A DNA stretch of 64,000 nucleotides from Hyphomicrobiales bacterium (GCA_017302635.1 JAFLCX010000002.1:1054975-1118974), one strand, 5' to 3'; counted from the first letter of the stretch, positions 38,363 through 48,686 are shown. Numbers and translations are program-made. The notes: generated from the letters alone by a model not told the origin.

Positions 38363-38926
38363 ATGCTCCGTCGCGCCCTTCTCGCCGCTGCCGTTCTGGC
38401 CCCAGGCCTCGCTCTGGCCCAGCCCGCACCTGCGCCGAAACTCGATCCCGAGAACACGCTCGTGATCGAACTCAAGACCGGTCGGGTCGTGATTGCGATG
38501 CGGCCTGATCTCGCGCCGAAGCATGTCGAGCGGATCAAGGTTCTGGCCCGGCGCGGGTTTTACAATGGCATTGTGTTCCACCGCGTGCTCGAAGGCTTCA
38601 TGGCCCAGACCGGAGACCCGACCGGCACCGGCGGCGGTGGTTCTGACCTTGGCAATCTGCCTGCGGAATTCTCCCGCACCGAGCGCTACACGCGTGGCGT
38701 GGTGGGCATGGCCCGCACCTCGGACCCCAACTCGGCCAACTCGCAGTTTTTCATCATGTTCGCCGATGCGCCGAGCCTCAATGGTCAATACACGATCTGG
38801 GGCCGCGTGACGGAGGGCATGGAACATGTCGATCGCATCCGCAAGGTCGACCCGCAGCGGGAGCGCGTCGCGAAAGAAGCTCTCGACAAAATGGTGCGCG
38901 TGCGCGTGCTCGCCGACATCAAGTAA
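38363..38926 (+). CDS. Periplasmic cyclophilin-type peptidylprolyl isomerase
   Basis: The 187-aa protein has a signal peptide (LRRALLAAAVLAPGLALA, cleavage before QPAPA) and a cyclophilin domain with the catalytic arginine in FHRVLEGFMAQTGDPTGTG and the FFIMFADAPSLNGQYTIWG block. It speeds proline isomerisation in exported proteins. It is followed 26 bp later by a cytoplasmic paralogue. Confidence 0.94.
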   Translation: MLRRALLAAAVLAPGLALAQPAPAPKLDPENTLVIELKTGRVVIAMRPDLAPKHVERIKVLARRGFYNGIVFHRVLEGFMAQTGDPTGTGGGGSDLGNLPAEFSRTERYTRGVVGMARTSDPNSANSQFFIMFADAPSLNGQYTIWGRVTEGMEHVDRIRKVDPQRERVAKEALDKMVRVRVLADIK

Positions 38927-38952
38927 CAGATTTCACTGAAGGAGTGCCGCGA

Positions 38953-39417
38953 ATGGCCGATGCTGAAAACACCCTCGTTCTCGATACCACCAAGGGTCTC
39001 GTGACCATCGAACTGCGCCCTGATCTCGCACCGGGCCATGTCGCGCATATCAAGAAACTCGTGCGTGAAGGCTTTTATGACGGGCTGACCTTCCATCGCG
39101 TGATCGATGGCTTCATGGCGCAGGGCGGTTGCCCTGATGGCACCGGCATGGGCGGCTCGGATTACCCCGATCTCAAGGCCGAATTCAACGCCGAGCCGCA
39201 TGTGCGCGGCGTGTGCTCGATGGCGCGCTCGCGCAGCCCCGATTCCGCGAATTCGCAGTTCTTCATCTGCTTCGATGACGCGACCTTCCTCGACCGGCAA
39301 TACACGGTCTGGGGCAAGGTGATTTCGGGCATGGAGAATGTCGATCAATTCGCGCGCGGCGAACCGGTGCGCAATCCGGACCGCATCACCAAGGCCACAA
39401 TCGCCGCGGATGCGTGA
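38953..39417 (+). CDS. Cytoplasmic cyclophilin-type peptidylprolyl isomerase
   Basis: This 154-aa cyclophilin lacks a signal peptide. It has FHRVIDGFMAQGGCPDGTG and QFFICFDDATFLDRQYTVWG, closely parallel to the gene just upstream, so the two are tandem paralogues. ATG 38953 has AAGGAG 8 nt upstream; a GTG at 38944 overlaps that site. queA starts 3 nt after its stop, so coaD-ppi-ppi-queA-tgt is probably one operon. Confidence 0.95.
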   Translation: MADAENTLVLDTTKGLVTIELRPDLAPGHVAHIKKLVREGFYDGLTFHRVIDGFMAQGGCPDGTGMGGSDYPDLKAEFNAEPHVRGVCSMARSRSPDSANSQFFICFDDATFLDRQYTVWGKVISGMENVDQFARGEPVRNPDRITKATIAADA

Positions 39418-39420
39418 GCC

Positions 39421-40539
39421 ATGACGACGAAAACGGCGGGCGAGGCGTCGTTCACGCTCGCCGATTTCGATTATCACCTGCCCGAAGAGCGCATCGCGCT
39501 GCATCCGGTTTCGCCGCGCGACTCCTCGAAGCTGCTCGTGGTCGGGCAGGGTGCGGTTGCAGACCGGGTGTTTTCAGAGCTGCCGGGTATGCTTCAGCCC
39601 GGCGATCTTCTCGTTTTCAACGATACGCGCGTGATCCCCGCCCGGCTGCTCGGCGAGCGCCAGCGCGACGGGAATGTGGTTGCCGTTGAAGCCTTGTTGC
39701 TCAAGCGCCTCGACCCTTCCACCTGGACGGCCTTCGCCAAGCCTGGCAAAAGGTTGAAAATCGGCGACAGGGTGACGTTCGGCGAACGCGGTTCTGTCTG
39801 CCTCATGGGCTCGCTTTCGGCTGAAGTCGTCGCCAAGGGCGAAGAGGGCGTTGTCACCCTGCGTTTCGATCGCGAAGGCGCTTACCTCGATGAAGCCATC
39901 GCAATGGTCGGAGCGATGCCGCTGCCGCCTTACATTCTCGAAGCACGCAGACGCCTCGGTGAGGATGACAGCGCACCGGATGCGCAGGATTACCAGACCG
40001 TTTTTGCGCGAAATGACGGCGCGGTTGCTTCACCCACGGCCTCGCTGCATTTCACGCCAGGCCTGATCGAGCAGCTCGTCGCCAAGGGCATCGGCCATGC
40101 CTTCGTGACCCTGCATGTCGGCGCGGGCACCTTTTTGCCGGTGAAGGTCGATTCCATTGCCGAGCATAAAATGCATGCCGAATGGGGGGAGATTTCGGCC
40201 CAAACCGCCCGGCGCATCAACGAGACGCGCGCGAAAGGCGGGCGCATCATCGCAGTCGGCACGACGGTGACGCGCCTTCTTGAATCGGCGGCGAATGAGG
40301 CGGGGCAGGTGCAGCCGTTTCTCGGTGAGACCGAGATTTTCATCCGGCCCGGCTATCGTTTCAAAGCTGTCGACGCGCTGATCACCAATTTCCATCTGCC
40401 GAAATCGACCTTGTTGATGCTGGTCTCGGCCTTTGCGGGTTACGGGACCATGAAGCGTGCCTATGCGCATGCCATCGCAAACGGCTATCGCTTCTATTCC
40501 TACGGGGATTCCTCGTTGCTCTGGCCGGGGGCTTCATGA
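39421..40539 (+). CDS. queA: tRNA preQ1 ribosyltransferase-isomerase QueA
   Basis: QueA transfers and isomerises the ribosyl part of S-adenosylmethionine to preQ1 in tRNA, giving epoxyqueuosine. The 372-aa protein has [15 protein letters not shown] near the N-terminus, [15 protein letters not shown], and [14 protein letters not shown]. Near the end it has [19 protein letters not shown]. Its stop overlaps the tgt start by 4 nt (ATGA), fitting consecutive steps of queuosine synthesis. Confidence 0.97.
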   Translation: MTTKTAGEASFTLADFDYHLPEERIALHPVSPRDSSKLLVVGQGAVADRVFSELPGMLQPGDLLVFNDTRVIPARLLGERQRDGNVVAVEALLLKRLDPSTWTAFAKPGKRLKIGDRVTFGERGSVCLMGSLSAEVVAKGEEGVVTLRFDREGAYLDEAIAMVGAMPLPPYILEARRRLGEDDSAPDAQDYQTVFARNDGAVASPTASLHFTPGLIEQLVAKGIGHAFVTLHVGAGTFLPVKVDSIAEHKMHAEWGEISAQTARRINETRAKGGRIIAVGTTVTRLLESAANEAGQVQPFLGETEIFIRPGYRFKAVDALITNFHLPKSTLLMLVSAFAGYGTMKRAYAHAIANGYRFYSYGDSSLLWPGAS

Positions 40540-41657
40540 CTTCCGTCACTTTCACCCTTCGCGCCACGGATGGCGCGGCGCGGACCGGCGTGCTCTCGAT
40601 GCCGCGCGGGGATATCCGCACGCCCGCCTTCATGCCTGTCGGCACGGCCGGAACGGTGAAGGGCCTGATGATGGATCAGGTGCGCCAGACCGGCGCCGAC
40701 ATCATTCTGGGCAATACCTATCACCTGATGCTGCGCCCCGGTGCCGAGCGCGTGGCCCGGCTCGGTGGCCTGCACGAGATGGCGCGCTGGCCCTACCCGA
40801 TCCTGACCGATTCCGGCGGCTTTCAGGTGATGTCGCTTGCGGCCCTGCGAAAGCTCACCGAGAAGGGTGTGACGTTTCAATCGCATATCGATGGCTCGAA
40901 GCACGAGTTGACGCCGGAGCGTTCGGTCGAGATCCAGTTGCTGCTCGACAGCGATATCATCATGCAACTCGATGAATGCATCCGGCTGCCTGCGCCGGAA
41001 AGGGAAGTCGAGCGCGCCATGCGTCTCTCCCTGCGCTGGGCCGAGCGTTCGAAAGCAGCATTCGGAATCCAGCCGGGCAGGGCCTTGTTTGGCATTGTGC
41101 AGGGCGGCACGATCCCGCATTTGCGGCGCGAGAGTGCCGAGGCGCTCGTGGCGCTCGACCTTCCGGGCTATGCCATTGGCGGGCTCGCGGTGGGCGAACC
41201 GCAGGCGGAGATGCTCGCGACCATCGAGGCCACCGAGCCGTATCTCCCGCGTGAAAAGCCGCGCTACCTCATGGGTGTCGGCACGCCCGATGACATTCTT
41301 GAAGCGATTGCGCGCGGCATCGACATGTTCGATTGCGTGATGCCGACGCGGGCAGGGCGGCACGGCACGGCCTATACGCGGTTCGGCAAACTCAACTTGC
41401 GGAACGCGAAATTTGCCGACGAGAAACGCCCGATGGACGAAGCCTCTTCCTGCCCGGCGGCGCGCGATTATTCACTCGCCTATCTGCACCATCTAACCAA
41501 ATCCGACGAGATGCTCGGGCAGATCCTGCTGACATGGAACAACATCGCCTATTACCAGCAGCTTGTCGCGGGCGCGCGTGCGGCCATTGCTGACGGTCGC
41601 TATGCGGATTATGTGGCAAAAACAAAAGAAGACTGGGCGCGCGGGCTGGGGAGTTGA
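40536..41657 (+). CDS. tgt: tRNA-guanine transglycosylase, zinc ligands mostly lost
   Basis: Tgt swaps guanine for preQ1 at the wobble base of tRNAs with GUN anticodons. The 373-aa protein has the nucleophile motif [13 protein letters not shown] (Asp92) and the second Asp region [19 protein letters not shown]. The zinc site of bacterial Tgt (CxCxxC ... H) reads SSCPAAR at 304-310 and [10 protein letters not shown] at 332-341. Only Cys306 of the four ligands remains (Cys to Ser304, Cys to Ala309, His to Asn335). Catalytic residues are intact. Stop at 41655-41657; fhs begins 2 nt later. Confidence 0.95.
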   Translation: MTSVTFTLRATDGAARTGVLSMPRGDIRTPAFMPVGTAGTVKGLMMDQVRQTGADIILGNTYHLMLRPGAERVARLGGLHEMARWPYPILTDSGGFQVMSLAALRKLTEKGVTFQSHIDGSKHELTPERSVEIQLLLDSDIIMQLDECIRLPAPEREVERAMRLSLRWAERSKAAFGIQPGRALFGIVQGGTIPHLRRESAEALVALDLPGYAIGGLAVGEPQAEMLATIEATEPYLPREKPRYLMGVGTPDDILEAIARGIDMFDCVMPTRAGRHGTAYTRFGKLNLRNAKFADEKRPMDEASSCPAARDYSLAYLHHLTKSDEMLGQILLTWNNIAYYQQLVAGARAAIADGRYADYVAKTKEDWARGLGS

Positions 41658-41659
41658 AT

Positions 41660-43342
41660 GTGCTGAGCGATATCGAAATCGCGCGTCAGGCGCCGCTGAA
41701 ACCCATTGCCGAAATCGCGCAGGGCATCGGTATTCCTGATGAGGCCCTTTCGCCCTACGGCAAGCGGATTGCCAAGGTCGATCTCGGCTGGCTTGCAAGC
41801 CAAAGCAAGATCCGCGCGCCGGGCAAACTGATCCTCGTCACCGCGATCAACCCCACACCGGCGGGCGAGGGGAAAACCACCACGACAGTTGGCCTCGGCG
41901 ATGCCTTGAACCGCATCGGCAAGCGAACCGTGATAGCCCTGCGCGAGCCTTCACTCGGGCCGTGCTTCGGCGTCAAGGGCGGGGCGGCTGGTGGCGGTTA
42001 CGCACAGATCGTACCCATGGAGCAGATCAACCTGCATTTCACGGGCGATTTCCACGCAATCAGCGCGGCGCATAACCTGCTTTCCGCCATGCTCGACAAT
42101 CACATCTACTGGGGCAACGCGCTGGAGATTGATGCCCGACGCATCTCCTGGCCGCGCGCCGTGGATATGAATGATCGCGCCTTGCGCAACATCACCTCCT
42201 CGCTTGGAGGCGTCTCGAACGGTTTTCCGCGCGAGGACGGGTTTGTGATCACGGTCGCTTCGGAAGTGATGGCGGCGTTCTGCCTCGCCGAAAGCCTCGC
42301 TGATCTCGAGAGCCGCCTCGGGCGGATTGTGGTCGGTGAGACGCGCGAGAGAAAGCCCGTCACGGCGGCGGACCTCAAGGCTTCTGCGGCCATGACCGTG
42401 CTGCTCAAGGATGCGTTCCAGCCGAACCTCGTCCAAACGCTCGAAGGCAGCCCTGCCTTCGTGCATGGCGGGCCGTTCGCGAATATCGCGCATGGCTGCA
42501 ATTCGGTGATCGCGACAAAAGCCGCCCTGTCGCTCGGGGATTTCGTGGTCACCGAGGCCGGCTTCGGAGCAGACCTCGGCGCCGAGAAATTTCTCGATAT
42601 CAAATGTCGTCTGGCGGGCCTCAAGCCGGCCGCGGTGGTGATTGTCGCGACGTTGCGCGCGCTGAAAATGCATGGCGGTGTCGCGAAGGCTGATCTCGGT
42701 CGTGAGAATATTCCCGCCCTGCGCACAGGTTTCGCCAATCTCGCCCGGCATATCGAGAACATCCGCAAATTCGGGCTGGAGCCGGTGATCGCGATCAACC
42801 ATTTCACGGCTGATACGGATGCCGAGACGGCCGAACTCCAGCGGCTCGCCAAGGAAAACTCGGGTACCGAGGCCGTGATCTGCCGGCATTGGGAGGAGGG
42901 CGGCAAGGGTGCGGAGGAATTGGCCCGACGTGTCGCGGCCATTGCCGAGCAGCCGGATGCCGCCGCGCACTTCAAGCCGATTTATCCGGATTCCCTGCCG
43001 CTGATCGAGAAAATGCGTGTCGTTGCGCGCGAGATTTACCGCGCTGCCGACATCGCTGTTGTCCCCGAAGCCGCTGAAAAGCTGAGGCGGTTTGAAGAGG
43101 CGGGATATGGCCACCTGCCGGTCTGTGTCGCGAAAACGCAAAGCTCGTTCTCGGCGGATCCGAAACTCCTCGGTGCGCCCTCGGGGCATATCGTGCCGGT
43201 GCGCGATTGCGTGCTTTCAGCGGGTGCGGGGTTTGTCGTGATGATCTGCGGCGATGTTCTGCGCATGCCAGGCCTGCCGCGCGAACCGGCTGCGGAACGC
43301 ATCCATCTCGATGCCAACGGCGTGGTGGAAGGCCTGTTCTGA
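41660..43342 (+). CDS. fhs: Formate--tetrahydrofolate ligase
   Basis: Fhs makes 10-formyl-tetrahydrofolate from formate, tetrahydrofolate and ATP. The 560-aa protein has the P-loop [20 protein letters not shown], then [37 protein letters not shown] and [22 protein letters not shown] chose GTG 41660 because GGGGAG lies 6 nt upstream; a TTG at 41654 would have no spacing. It follows tgt directly and precedes folD, which links the same folate pool. Confidence 0.96.
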   Translation: MLSDIEIARQAPLKPIAEIAQGIGIPDEALSPYGKRIAKVDLGWLASQSKIRAPGKLILVTAINPTPAGEGKTTTTVGLGDALNRIGKRTVIALREPSLGPCFGVKGGAAGGGYAQIVPMEQINLHFTGDFHAISAAHNLLSAMLDNHIYWGNALEIDARRISWPRAVDMNDRALRNITSSLGGVSNGFPREDGFVITVASEVMAAFCLAESLADLESRLGRIVVGETRERKPVTAADLKASAAMTVLLKDAFQPNLVQTLEGSPAFVHGGPFANIAHGCNSVIATKAALSLGDFVVTEAGFGADLGAEKFLDIKCRLAGLKPAAVVIVATLRALKMHGGVAKADLGRENIPALRTGFANLARHIENIRKFGLEPVIAINHFTADTDAETAELQRLAKENSGTEAVICRHWEEGGKGAEELARRVAAIAEQPDAAAHFKPIYPDSLPLIEKMRVVAREIYRAADIAVVPEAAEKLRRFEEAGYGHLPVCVAKTQSSFSADPKLLGAPSGHIVPVRDCVLSAGAGFVVMICGDVLRMPGLPREPAAERIHLDANGVVEGLF

Positions 43343-43415
43343 GCGCGATTTCAGGCTTTTGGTGACGCATGCCCGCATGCTAAGCGCGGAGCATTCATCT
43401 CGCCGGAGGTTCCTG

Positions 43416-44279
43416 ATGCCCGCCACCCTGATTGATGGAAAAGCGGTTGCTGCTGAATTGCGTGCGGCCCTCGGGTTGCGCGTCGCGGCCCATATCGCCA
43501 AGGGCAAACGCGCACCCGGCCTCGCCGTGGTGCTCGTGGGGGATGATCCGGCGAGCCAGGTCTATGTCGGTTCCAAGGCAAAGCAGACGCGCGAGATCGG
43601 CATGGTCTCGATCGAGCATCGCCTGCCCGGCAAGACCTCGCAGCAAGCCCTGCTGGCGCTGATCGCCAGCCTCAATGCCGATCCGGCCATCGATGGCATT
43701 CTCGTGCAATTGCCGCTGCCCAGCCAAATCGACGCCGAGGCCGTGATCGAGGCGATAGACCCGGCCAAGGATGTCGACGGCTTCCACCCCATCAGTGTCG
43801 GGCGTCTCTCGAGCGGGGGGAAGGCCTTCGTGCCCTGCACCCCGCGGGGCTCGATGCACCTGATCCATACCGTGCGGCGCGATCTCTCCGGGCTGCATGC
43901 TGTGGTCGTCGGGCGTTCGAACATTGTCGGCAAGCCAATGGCGCAGCTTCTGCTCGCCGCGAACTGCACCGTCACCATCGCGCATTCGCGTACGCGTGAC
44001 CTCGCTGCAATGTGCAGGCAAGCGGATATCCTCGTCGCGGCTGTGGGGCGACCCAGAATGCTCGGGGCGGAGCACGTGAAACCCGGCGCGATCGTGATCG
44101 ATGTTGGCATCAACCGCATCCCATCAGGCGAGAAATCGAAACTCGTGGGAGATGTGGATTTCGACGCGGTGATGCCGATCGCAGGCGCGATTACGCCGGT
44201 TCCGGGCGGCGTCGGGCCGATGACCATCGCCTGCCTGCTTGAAAACACGCTCGAAAGCTATGAGCGGCGGATGGGCTGA
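43416..44279 (+). CDS. folD: Bifunctional methylene-THF dehydrogenase / methenyl-THF cyclohydrolase
   Basis: FolD interconverts methylene-, methenyl- and formyl-tetrahydrofolate with NADP. The 287-aa protein has the catalytic YVGSKAKQT lysine motif, [39 protein letters not shown] and the NADP site [21 protein letters not shown] 43416 has GGAGG 6 nt upstream. With Fhs it forms the formate-to-methylene-THF route. Its stop abuts that of the DUF1289 gene (TGATCA, 44277-44282). Confidence 0.96.
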   Translation: MPATLIDGKAVAAELRAALGLRVAAHIAKGKRAPGLAVVLVGDDPASQVYVGSKAKQTREIGMVSIEHRLPGKTSQQALLALIASLNADPAIDGILVQLPLPSQIDAEAVIEAIDPAKDVDGFHPISVGRLSSGGKAFVPCTPRGSMHLIHTVRRDLSGLHAVVVGRSNIVGKPMAQLLLAANCTVTIAHSRTRDLAAMCRQADILVAAVGRPRMLGAEHVKPGAIVIDVGINRIPSGEKSKLVGDVDFDAVMPIAGAITPVPGGVGPMTIACLLENTLESYERRMG

Positions 44280-44489
44280 TCAGCGCGATTTCTGCCGTAC
44301 CACGCACCGGCCATCGCGCGCAGCGAGCAGGGCCATCCGCTCGGGCAATACGCGCTTGAGGGCGATGCGCTCGTCGCGGCTCATAGAGATCCATTGCCCG
44401 ATTTCCGCGCCCGTGCGCCCGCAGCCGAGGCAGAAGCCGGTAGAAGGGTCGGTCGTGCAGATTTTCGTGCAGGGGGAACTGTCGGGCAT
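44280..44489 (-). CDS. DUF1289 small cysteine protein
   Basis: The 69-aa protein (start MPDSSPCTKICTTD) has the four-cysteine pattern CTKIC ... CLGCGRT followed by EIGQW, the mark of DUF1289. Family members are thought to bind iron-sulfur or zinc, but no role is firm. ATG 44489 gives the conserved start; ATG 44519 would add ten residues. The gene is convergent with folD. Confidence 0.85.
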   Translation of the reverse strand: MPDSSPCTKICTTDPSTGFCLGCGRTGAEIGQWISMSRDERIALKRVLPERMALLAARDGRCVVRQKSR

Positions 44490-44615
44490 GGCTGGCTCTC
44501 TACGCCGTCTGAAAGCCAACGGTTTTCAAGGGCAACAAGACAGGTGTTGGATCGGAGCACAAAGCCCAACCTCGAAATCCGGGGAAAGTCGTAGGTTCTA
44601 AAATCACACGTCCGT

Positions 44616-44691
44616 TGGTGAGCTCGGTGGGATTCGAACCCACGACCCCATGATTAAAAGTCACGTGCTCTACCGACTGAGCTACGAGCTC
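44616..44691 (-). tRNA. tRNA-Lys (anticodon TTT)
   Basis: Minus-strand 76-nt cloverleaf: acceptor stem GAGCTCG/CGAGCTC, D-loop with AGCTCAGTCGGTAGAGC, anticodon loop CTTTTAA giving anticodon TTT, T-loop TTCGAAT. The discriminator base is A (44619) and CCA is encoded (44616-44618). Confidence 0.97.
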
Positions 44692-44740
44692 TCACCAGAC
44701 TGGATGGCGCGAGATAGGCGGTTCGGGCGCGGGGGTCAAC

Positions 44741-44777
44741 AAAAGAAAACCGGGCAGGCGCGATGCGCATACCCGGT
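44741..44777 (-). terminator. Rho-independent terminator of the BON-LysM gene
   Basis: Minus strand ACCGGG-TAT-GCGC-ATC-GCGC-CTG-CCCGGT forms a stem with an internal loop, followed by TTTTCTTTT. It lies 24 bp after the stop of the LysM gene. Confidence 0.8.
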
Positions 44778-44800
44778 CCCCATATTTGGTGAAAACAGGA

Positions 44801-45244
44801 TCAAGCCAGCGGCGGAATCCGAAGGATCTGGCCGGGATAGATCTTGTCCGGGTGCTTCAGCATCGGCTTGTTGGCCTCGAAAATGGCCTCGTATTGGCCG
44901 CCCTTGCCCTTGCCGTAATTGGTTTCGGCGATCTTCCAGAGTGTATCGCCCTTTTTTACCTCATACATCACGGATTCGGGCTTCTTCAGCACATCGAAAT
45001 TGGCTTCCACGGTTGAAACACCCAGCGTGTTGCCGAGCGCCAGTACGATTTTTTCGGCAATCTCGGCATTCGAGGGTGACCCAGCAACTTTCACCGTGTT
45101 GCCGCTCACCTCGATATCGAGGCCCTGAACATCGAAGCCATGCTTGGCGACCTCGGCCTTGAGTGCATCGGCCGGCGCGGCCTGCGCTTCGCTCGCGCCA
45201 AAAATCTTCTCGCCGACGGACTTGATGAAATTGAACAGACCCAT
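44801..45244 (-). CDS. BON-LysM protein (Kbp/YgaU-like)
   Basis: The 147-aa protein has a BON domain (residues about 24-88, ending LGVSTVEANFDVLKKP) and a C-terminal LysM domain (about 92-145, YEVKKGDTLWKIAETNYGKG through PGQILRIPPL). This is the layout of E. coli Kbp (YgaU), a potassium-binding cytoplasmic protein. There is no signal peptide, in line with Kbp. It is monocistronic, with a strong terminator. Confidence 0.9.
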   Translation of the reverse strand: MGLFNFIKSVGEKIFGASEAQAAPADALKAEVAKHGFDVQGLDIEVSGNTVKVAGSPSNAEIAEKIVLALGNTLGVSTVEANFDVLKKPESVMYEVKKGDTLWKIAETNYGKGKGGQYEAIFEANKPMLKHPDKIYPGQILRIPPLA

Positions 45245-45368
45245 GATCGCCTCCTTGTTGTTTCGGGCGAAAGGCTAGCCCGTTGAAGGCATGCGAGACA
45301 AGTCGAAACGGATCGTTTATCGGGTTCGCGAGAGATGCCGAACCGAATTTGCTGGAGACGAGGTCACA

Positions 45369-46745
45369 ATGGCCGCTGACGCCGATTCAAACACCACACT
45401 CGCGATCATCCTGGCCGCCGGCGAAGGAACGCGGATGCGCTCGTCGCGCCCCAAAGTGCTGCATGAGGTCGCGGGGCTGAGCCTTGTCGGTCACGCGCTG
45501 GCCAGTGCGAAAGCGGCCGGAGCGGGCAAGATCGTTGTGGTGATCGGGCCGGATCGTCCGGATGTCGAGGCTGAAATCCGGCGCGTTGCTCCCTCTGCAA
45601 ATGTTGTCGAGCAGCGCGAGCGGCGTGGCACCGCGCATGCAGTGCTTCAGGCCGAAGCCGAGATCGCGAAAGGCTTCGCGGCCGTGGTCGTGCTCTTTGG
45701 CGATACGCCGCTGGTGCGGCCCGAAACCGTCCGCGCGCTGGCCGAGCGGGTCCAGCAGGGGAAGATCGGCGTGGCCGTGATGGGTTTCGAAGCGAAGGAC
45801 CCGACCGGCTACGGCCGGCTCATCATGGATGGCCCGCACCTGATCGGCATTCGTGAGCACAAGGATGCCAACGAGAAAGAACGCACGATTGCGCTCTGCA
45901 ATGGCGGGCTGATGGCTCTGCGCGGCGAATTCGCACTTCCCCTGCTGAAATCGGTTCAATCGAAGAATGCGCAGAACGAGTTCTATCTCACCGATTGCGT
46001 GGCTCTCGCTTGTGCGCGCGGCCTCTCGGCCAGCGTGGTCGAGGTTTCGGAGGAAGAAGCGCAGGGCGTCAACGATCGCGCCCAGCTCAGCCAATGCGAG
46101 GCCGTGCTGCAGAAGCGGATGCGTGCCGAACACCTGAAAAACGGTGTGACGATGATTGCCCCGGAGACCGTGTTTGTCTCGCTCGATACAACCATCGCCC
46201 GTGACGTACTGATCGAGCCCAACTGCGTGTTCGGGCCTGGAGTTTCGATTGGCGAGGGCGCGGTGATCCACGCCTTCTCCCATCTTGAAGGCGCGACAGT
46301 CGCGGCAGGCGCGACCATCGGTCCCTTTGCCCGGCTGCGACCGGGCACGAAACTGGGCGAAGGCGCCAAGATCGGTAATTTCGTCGAGACCAAGGCCGCC
46401 GAGATCGGCCAGGGTGCGAAGGTCAACCACCTGACGTACATCGGCGACGCGACGATCGGGGCCGGCGCCAATATCGGCGCGGGCACGATCACCTGCAATT
46501 ATGACGGGTTCCGGAAATTCCGCACGGAGATCGGGGAGGGAGCCTTCATCGGCTCGAATTCCTCACTCGTCGCTCCGGTGACGATTGCCGCCGGCGCTTA
46601 TGTCGGCTCTGGCTCGGTGATCACCAAGAGCGTGCCCGAAAACGCTCTCGCTGTGGCGCGCGGCAAGCAGGTCACGATCGACGGTTGGGCCGAAGCTTTC
46701 CGCGCGCGGCCGGAAAACATCGCGAAGAAGAAACCATCCCGTTGA
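45369..46745 (+). CDS. glmU: Bifunctional GlcNAc-1-P uridyltransferase / GlcN-1-P acetyltransferase
   Basis: GlmU makes UDP-GlcNAc for peptidoglycan and lipopolysaccharide. The 458-aa protein has the nucleotidyltransferase motif ILAAGEGTRMRSSRPKVLHE (residues about 12-31), FGDTPLVRPETV, and a C-terminal left-handed beta helix of hexapeptide repeats with KAAEIGQGAKVNHLTYIGDA and ANIGAGTITCNYDG. ATG 45369 gives the family N-terminus; an upstream in-frame ATG at 45291 lacks support. glmS follows, so two steps of the same pathway are adjacent. Confidence 0.96.
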   Translation: MAADADSNTTLAIILAAGEGTRMRSSRPKVLHEVAGLSLVGHALASAKAAGAGKIVVVIGPDRPDVEAEIRRVAPSANVVEQRERRGTAHAVLQAEAEIAKGFAAVVVLFGDTPLVRPETVRALAERVQQGKIGVAVMGFEAKDPTGYGRLIMDGPHLIGIREHKDANEKERTIALCNGGLMALRGEFALPLLKSVQSKNAQNEFYLTDCVALACARGLSASVVEVSEEEAQGVNDRAQLSQCEAVLQKRMRAEHLKNGVTMIAPETVFVSLDTTIARDVLIEPNCVFGPGVSIGEGAVIHAFSHLEGATVAAGATIGPFARLRPGTKLGEGAKIGNFVETKAAEIGQGAKVNHLTYIGDATIGAGANIGAGTITCNYDGFRKFRTEIGEGAFIGSNSSLVAPVTIAAGAYVGSGSVITKSVPENALAVARGKQVTIDGWAEAFRARPENIAKKKPSR

Positions 46746-46859
46746 AAATCGGCGATATTTCGGCTGTCACAAACCGTTTCGCAACGTGACTTGTGCGATT
46801 GCGCCTCGTCTGGCACTCGTCTCGCCCGACATTGAGCGACTTTTGGAATCGGAGGCCCC

Positions 46860-48686
46860 ATGTGCGGCATTGTTGGCATTCTCGGCAAAGGCCCCGTGGC
46901 GTTCGGAATCGTCGATTCACTGAAACGCCTCGAATATCGCGGCTATGACTCAGCCGGCGTTGCGGTGTTGGAAGGTGGCGAGATCACCCGTGTGCGCGCC
47001 GAGGGAAAGCTGAAGAACCTCGATGCCAAGCTGCGTGAAACCCCGCTTTCCGGCCATTGTGGCATCGGGCACACGCGCTGGGCAACGCATGGCAAGCCGA
47101 CCGAGAACAACGCCCATCCGCATGCCACGGCCCGTCTCGCAGTCGTGCATAACGGCATCATCGAGAATTTCCGCGAGTTGCGCGATGAACTGATGGCCGA
47201 GGGCCGCGTTTTCGCCTCGGAGACCGATACCGAAGTCGTGGCGCATCTCGTCACATCGTTGATGGACAAGCAGATGAGCGCCGAGGAGGCGGTGAAGGCT
47301 GCCTTGCCGCGCCTGCACGGCGCTTTCGCGCTGGCTTTCCTCTTCAAGGGTGAGGAGAACCTGTTGATCGGCGCCCGACGTGGCGCGCCGCTGGCGGTCG
47401 GGCATGGCGAAGGCGAGATGTATCTGGGCTCCGATGCGCTGGCGCTGGCCCCTTTCACTGATACGATCACTTATCTCGAAGACGGCGATTGGGTCGTGCT
47501 GGATCGCGACTCCGCTCGTTATTTTGATGAGAAAAACCAATCTGTTACTCGCAAGAGCCAGAAAAGCCAGGCCGGAGCCTATCTCGTCGACAAGGGCAAC
47601 CATCGCCACTTCATGGCGAAGGAAATCCATGAGCAGCCGGAAGTCATCAGCCGCACGCTCGCGCATTACATCGACATGGGAACCGGGCAGGTGCGCCTGC
47701 CGTTCGATCTGCCGTTCGATTGGGCGAAAATCGGGCGGTTGACCATCTCGGCTTGCGGCACGGCCTATCTCGCCGGCTCTGTCGCGAAATACTGGTTCGA
47801 GCGCCTCGCGCGCCTGCCAGTCGAGATCGATATCGCCTCCGAGTTCCGCTACCGCGATGCGCCGATGACCCGTGGCGATGCCATGCTCGTCATCTCGCAA
47901 TCGGGCGAGACGGCCGATACGCTCGCCGCTTTGCGTTATGCGAAAGAGCAGGGTCAGCATATTCTCTCGGTCGTGAACGTGCCCACGAGCACGATCGCGC
48001 GCGAGAGCCATATCGTGGCACCCACCTTGGCGGGCCCCGAAATCGGCGTGGCCTCGACGAAGGCCTTCACATGTCAGCTCACCGTGCTCGCTTGCCTTGC
48101 AATCGCAGCCGGGCGTGCGCGCGGCGCGATTGACGCCCAGCGCGAGAAGGAACTGGTGAGCCAGCTCATCGCCATTCCGGGCCTGATTGCCGATGCGCTG
48201 AAGCACGAGGCTCCGATCAAGGACCTTGCGCATGACCTCTCGAAGGCCTCGGACGTGCTTTATCTTGGTCGCGGCACGTCCTATCCGCTGGCGATGGAAG
48301 GCGCGCTGAAGCTTAAGGAAATCAGCTATATCCATGCCGAAGCTTATGCGGCAGGCGAACTCAAGCATGGCCCCATCGCGCTGATCGATGAGACCATGCC
48401 GGTGATCGTGATGGCCCCGCGCGACCATTGGTTCGAGAAGACCGTCTCGAACGTGCAGGAGGTTGCGGCGCGCGGCGGCGCGATCGTACTGATCGGCCCC
48501 GAGGGCATCAGCCGCGAGGCGGCGGTGGACTCAATCGCCGAGATCGCGATGCATGACATGGCGCCGGAATTCACGGCCTTTGTCTACGCCATCCCGGCCC
48601 AGCTGATCGCCTATCACACGGCGGTGGTGATGGGGAAAGACGTGGATCAGCCGCGGAATCTAGCCAAGAGCGTCACGGTGGAGTGA
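46860..48686 (+). CDS. glmS: Glutamine--fructose-6-phosphate aminotransferase
   Basis: GlmS makes glucosamine-6-phosphate from fructose-6-phosphate and glutamine, the entry step to UDP-GlcNAc. The 608-aa protein starts with the catalytic Cys in MCGIVGILGKG and has GHTRWATHGKPTENNAHPH in the glutaminase half. It has two SIS domains (SACGTAYLAG and ISQSGETADTLAAL) and the C-terminal NLAKSVTVE. ATG 46860 follows GGAGG. The 114-bp gap from glmU shows no obvious glmS ribozyme. Confidence 0.97.
   Translation: MCGIVGILGKGPVAFGIVDSLKRLEYRGYDSAGVAVLEGGEITRVRAEGKLKNLDAKLRETPLSGHCGIGHTRWATHGKPTENNAHPHATARLAVVHNGIIENFRELRDELMAEGRVFASETDTEVVAHLVTSLMDKQMSAEEAVKAALPRLHGAFALAFLFKGEENLLIGARRGAPLAVGHGEGEMYLGSDALALAPFTDTITYLEDGDWVVLDRDSARYFDEKNQSVTRKSQKSQAGAYLVDKGNHRHFMAKEIHEQPEVISRTLAHYIDMGTGQVRLPFDLPFDWAKIGRLTISACGTAYLAGSVAKYWFERLARLPVEIDIASEFRYRDAPMTRGDAMLVISQSGETADTLAALRYAKEQGQHILSVVNVPTSTIARESHIVAPTLAGPEIGVASTKAFTCQLTVLACLAIAAGRARGAIDAQREKELVSQLIAIPGLIADALKHEAPIKDLAHDLSKASDVLYLGRGTSYPLAMEGALKLKEISYIHAEAYAAGELKHGPIALIDETMPVIVMAPRDHWFEKTVSNVQEVAARGGAIVLIGPEGISREAAVDSIAEIAMHDMAPEFTAFVYAIPAQLIAYHTAVVMGKDVDQPRNLAKSVTVE

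Noticed and set aside
46746..46859. Possible glmS ribozyme in the glmU-glmS gap
   Set aside because: The gap is short and shows none of the conserved ribozyme core; such ribozymes are known mainly from Gram-positive bacteria.
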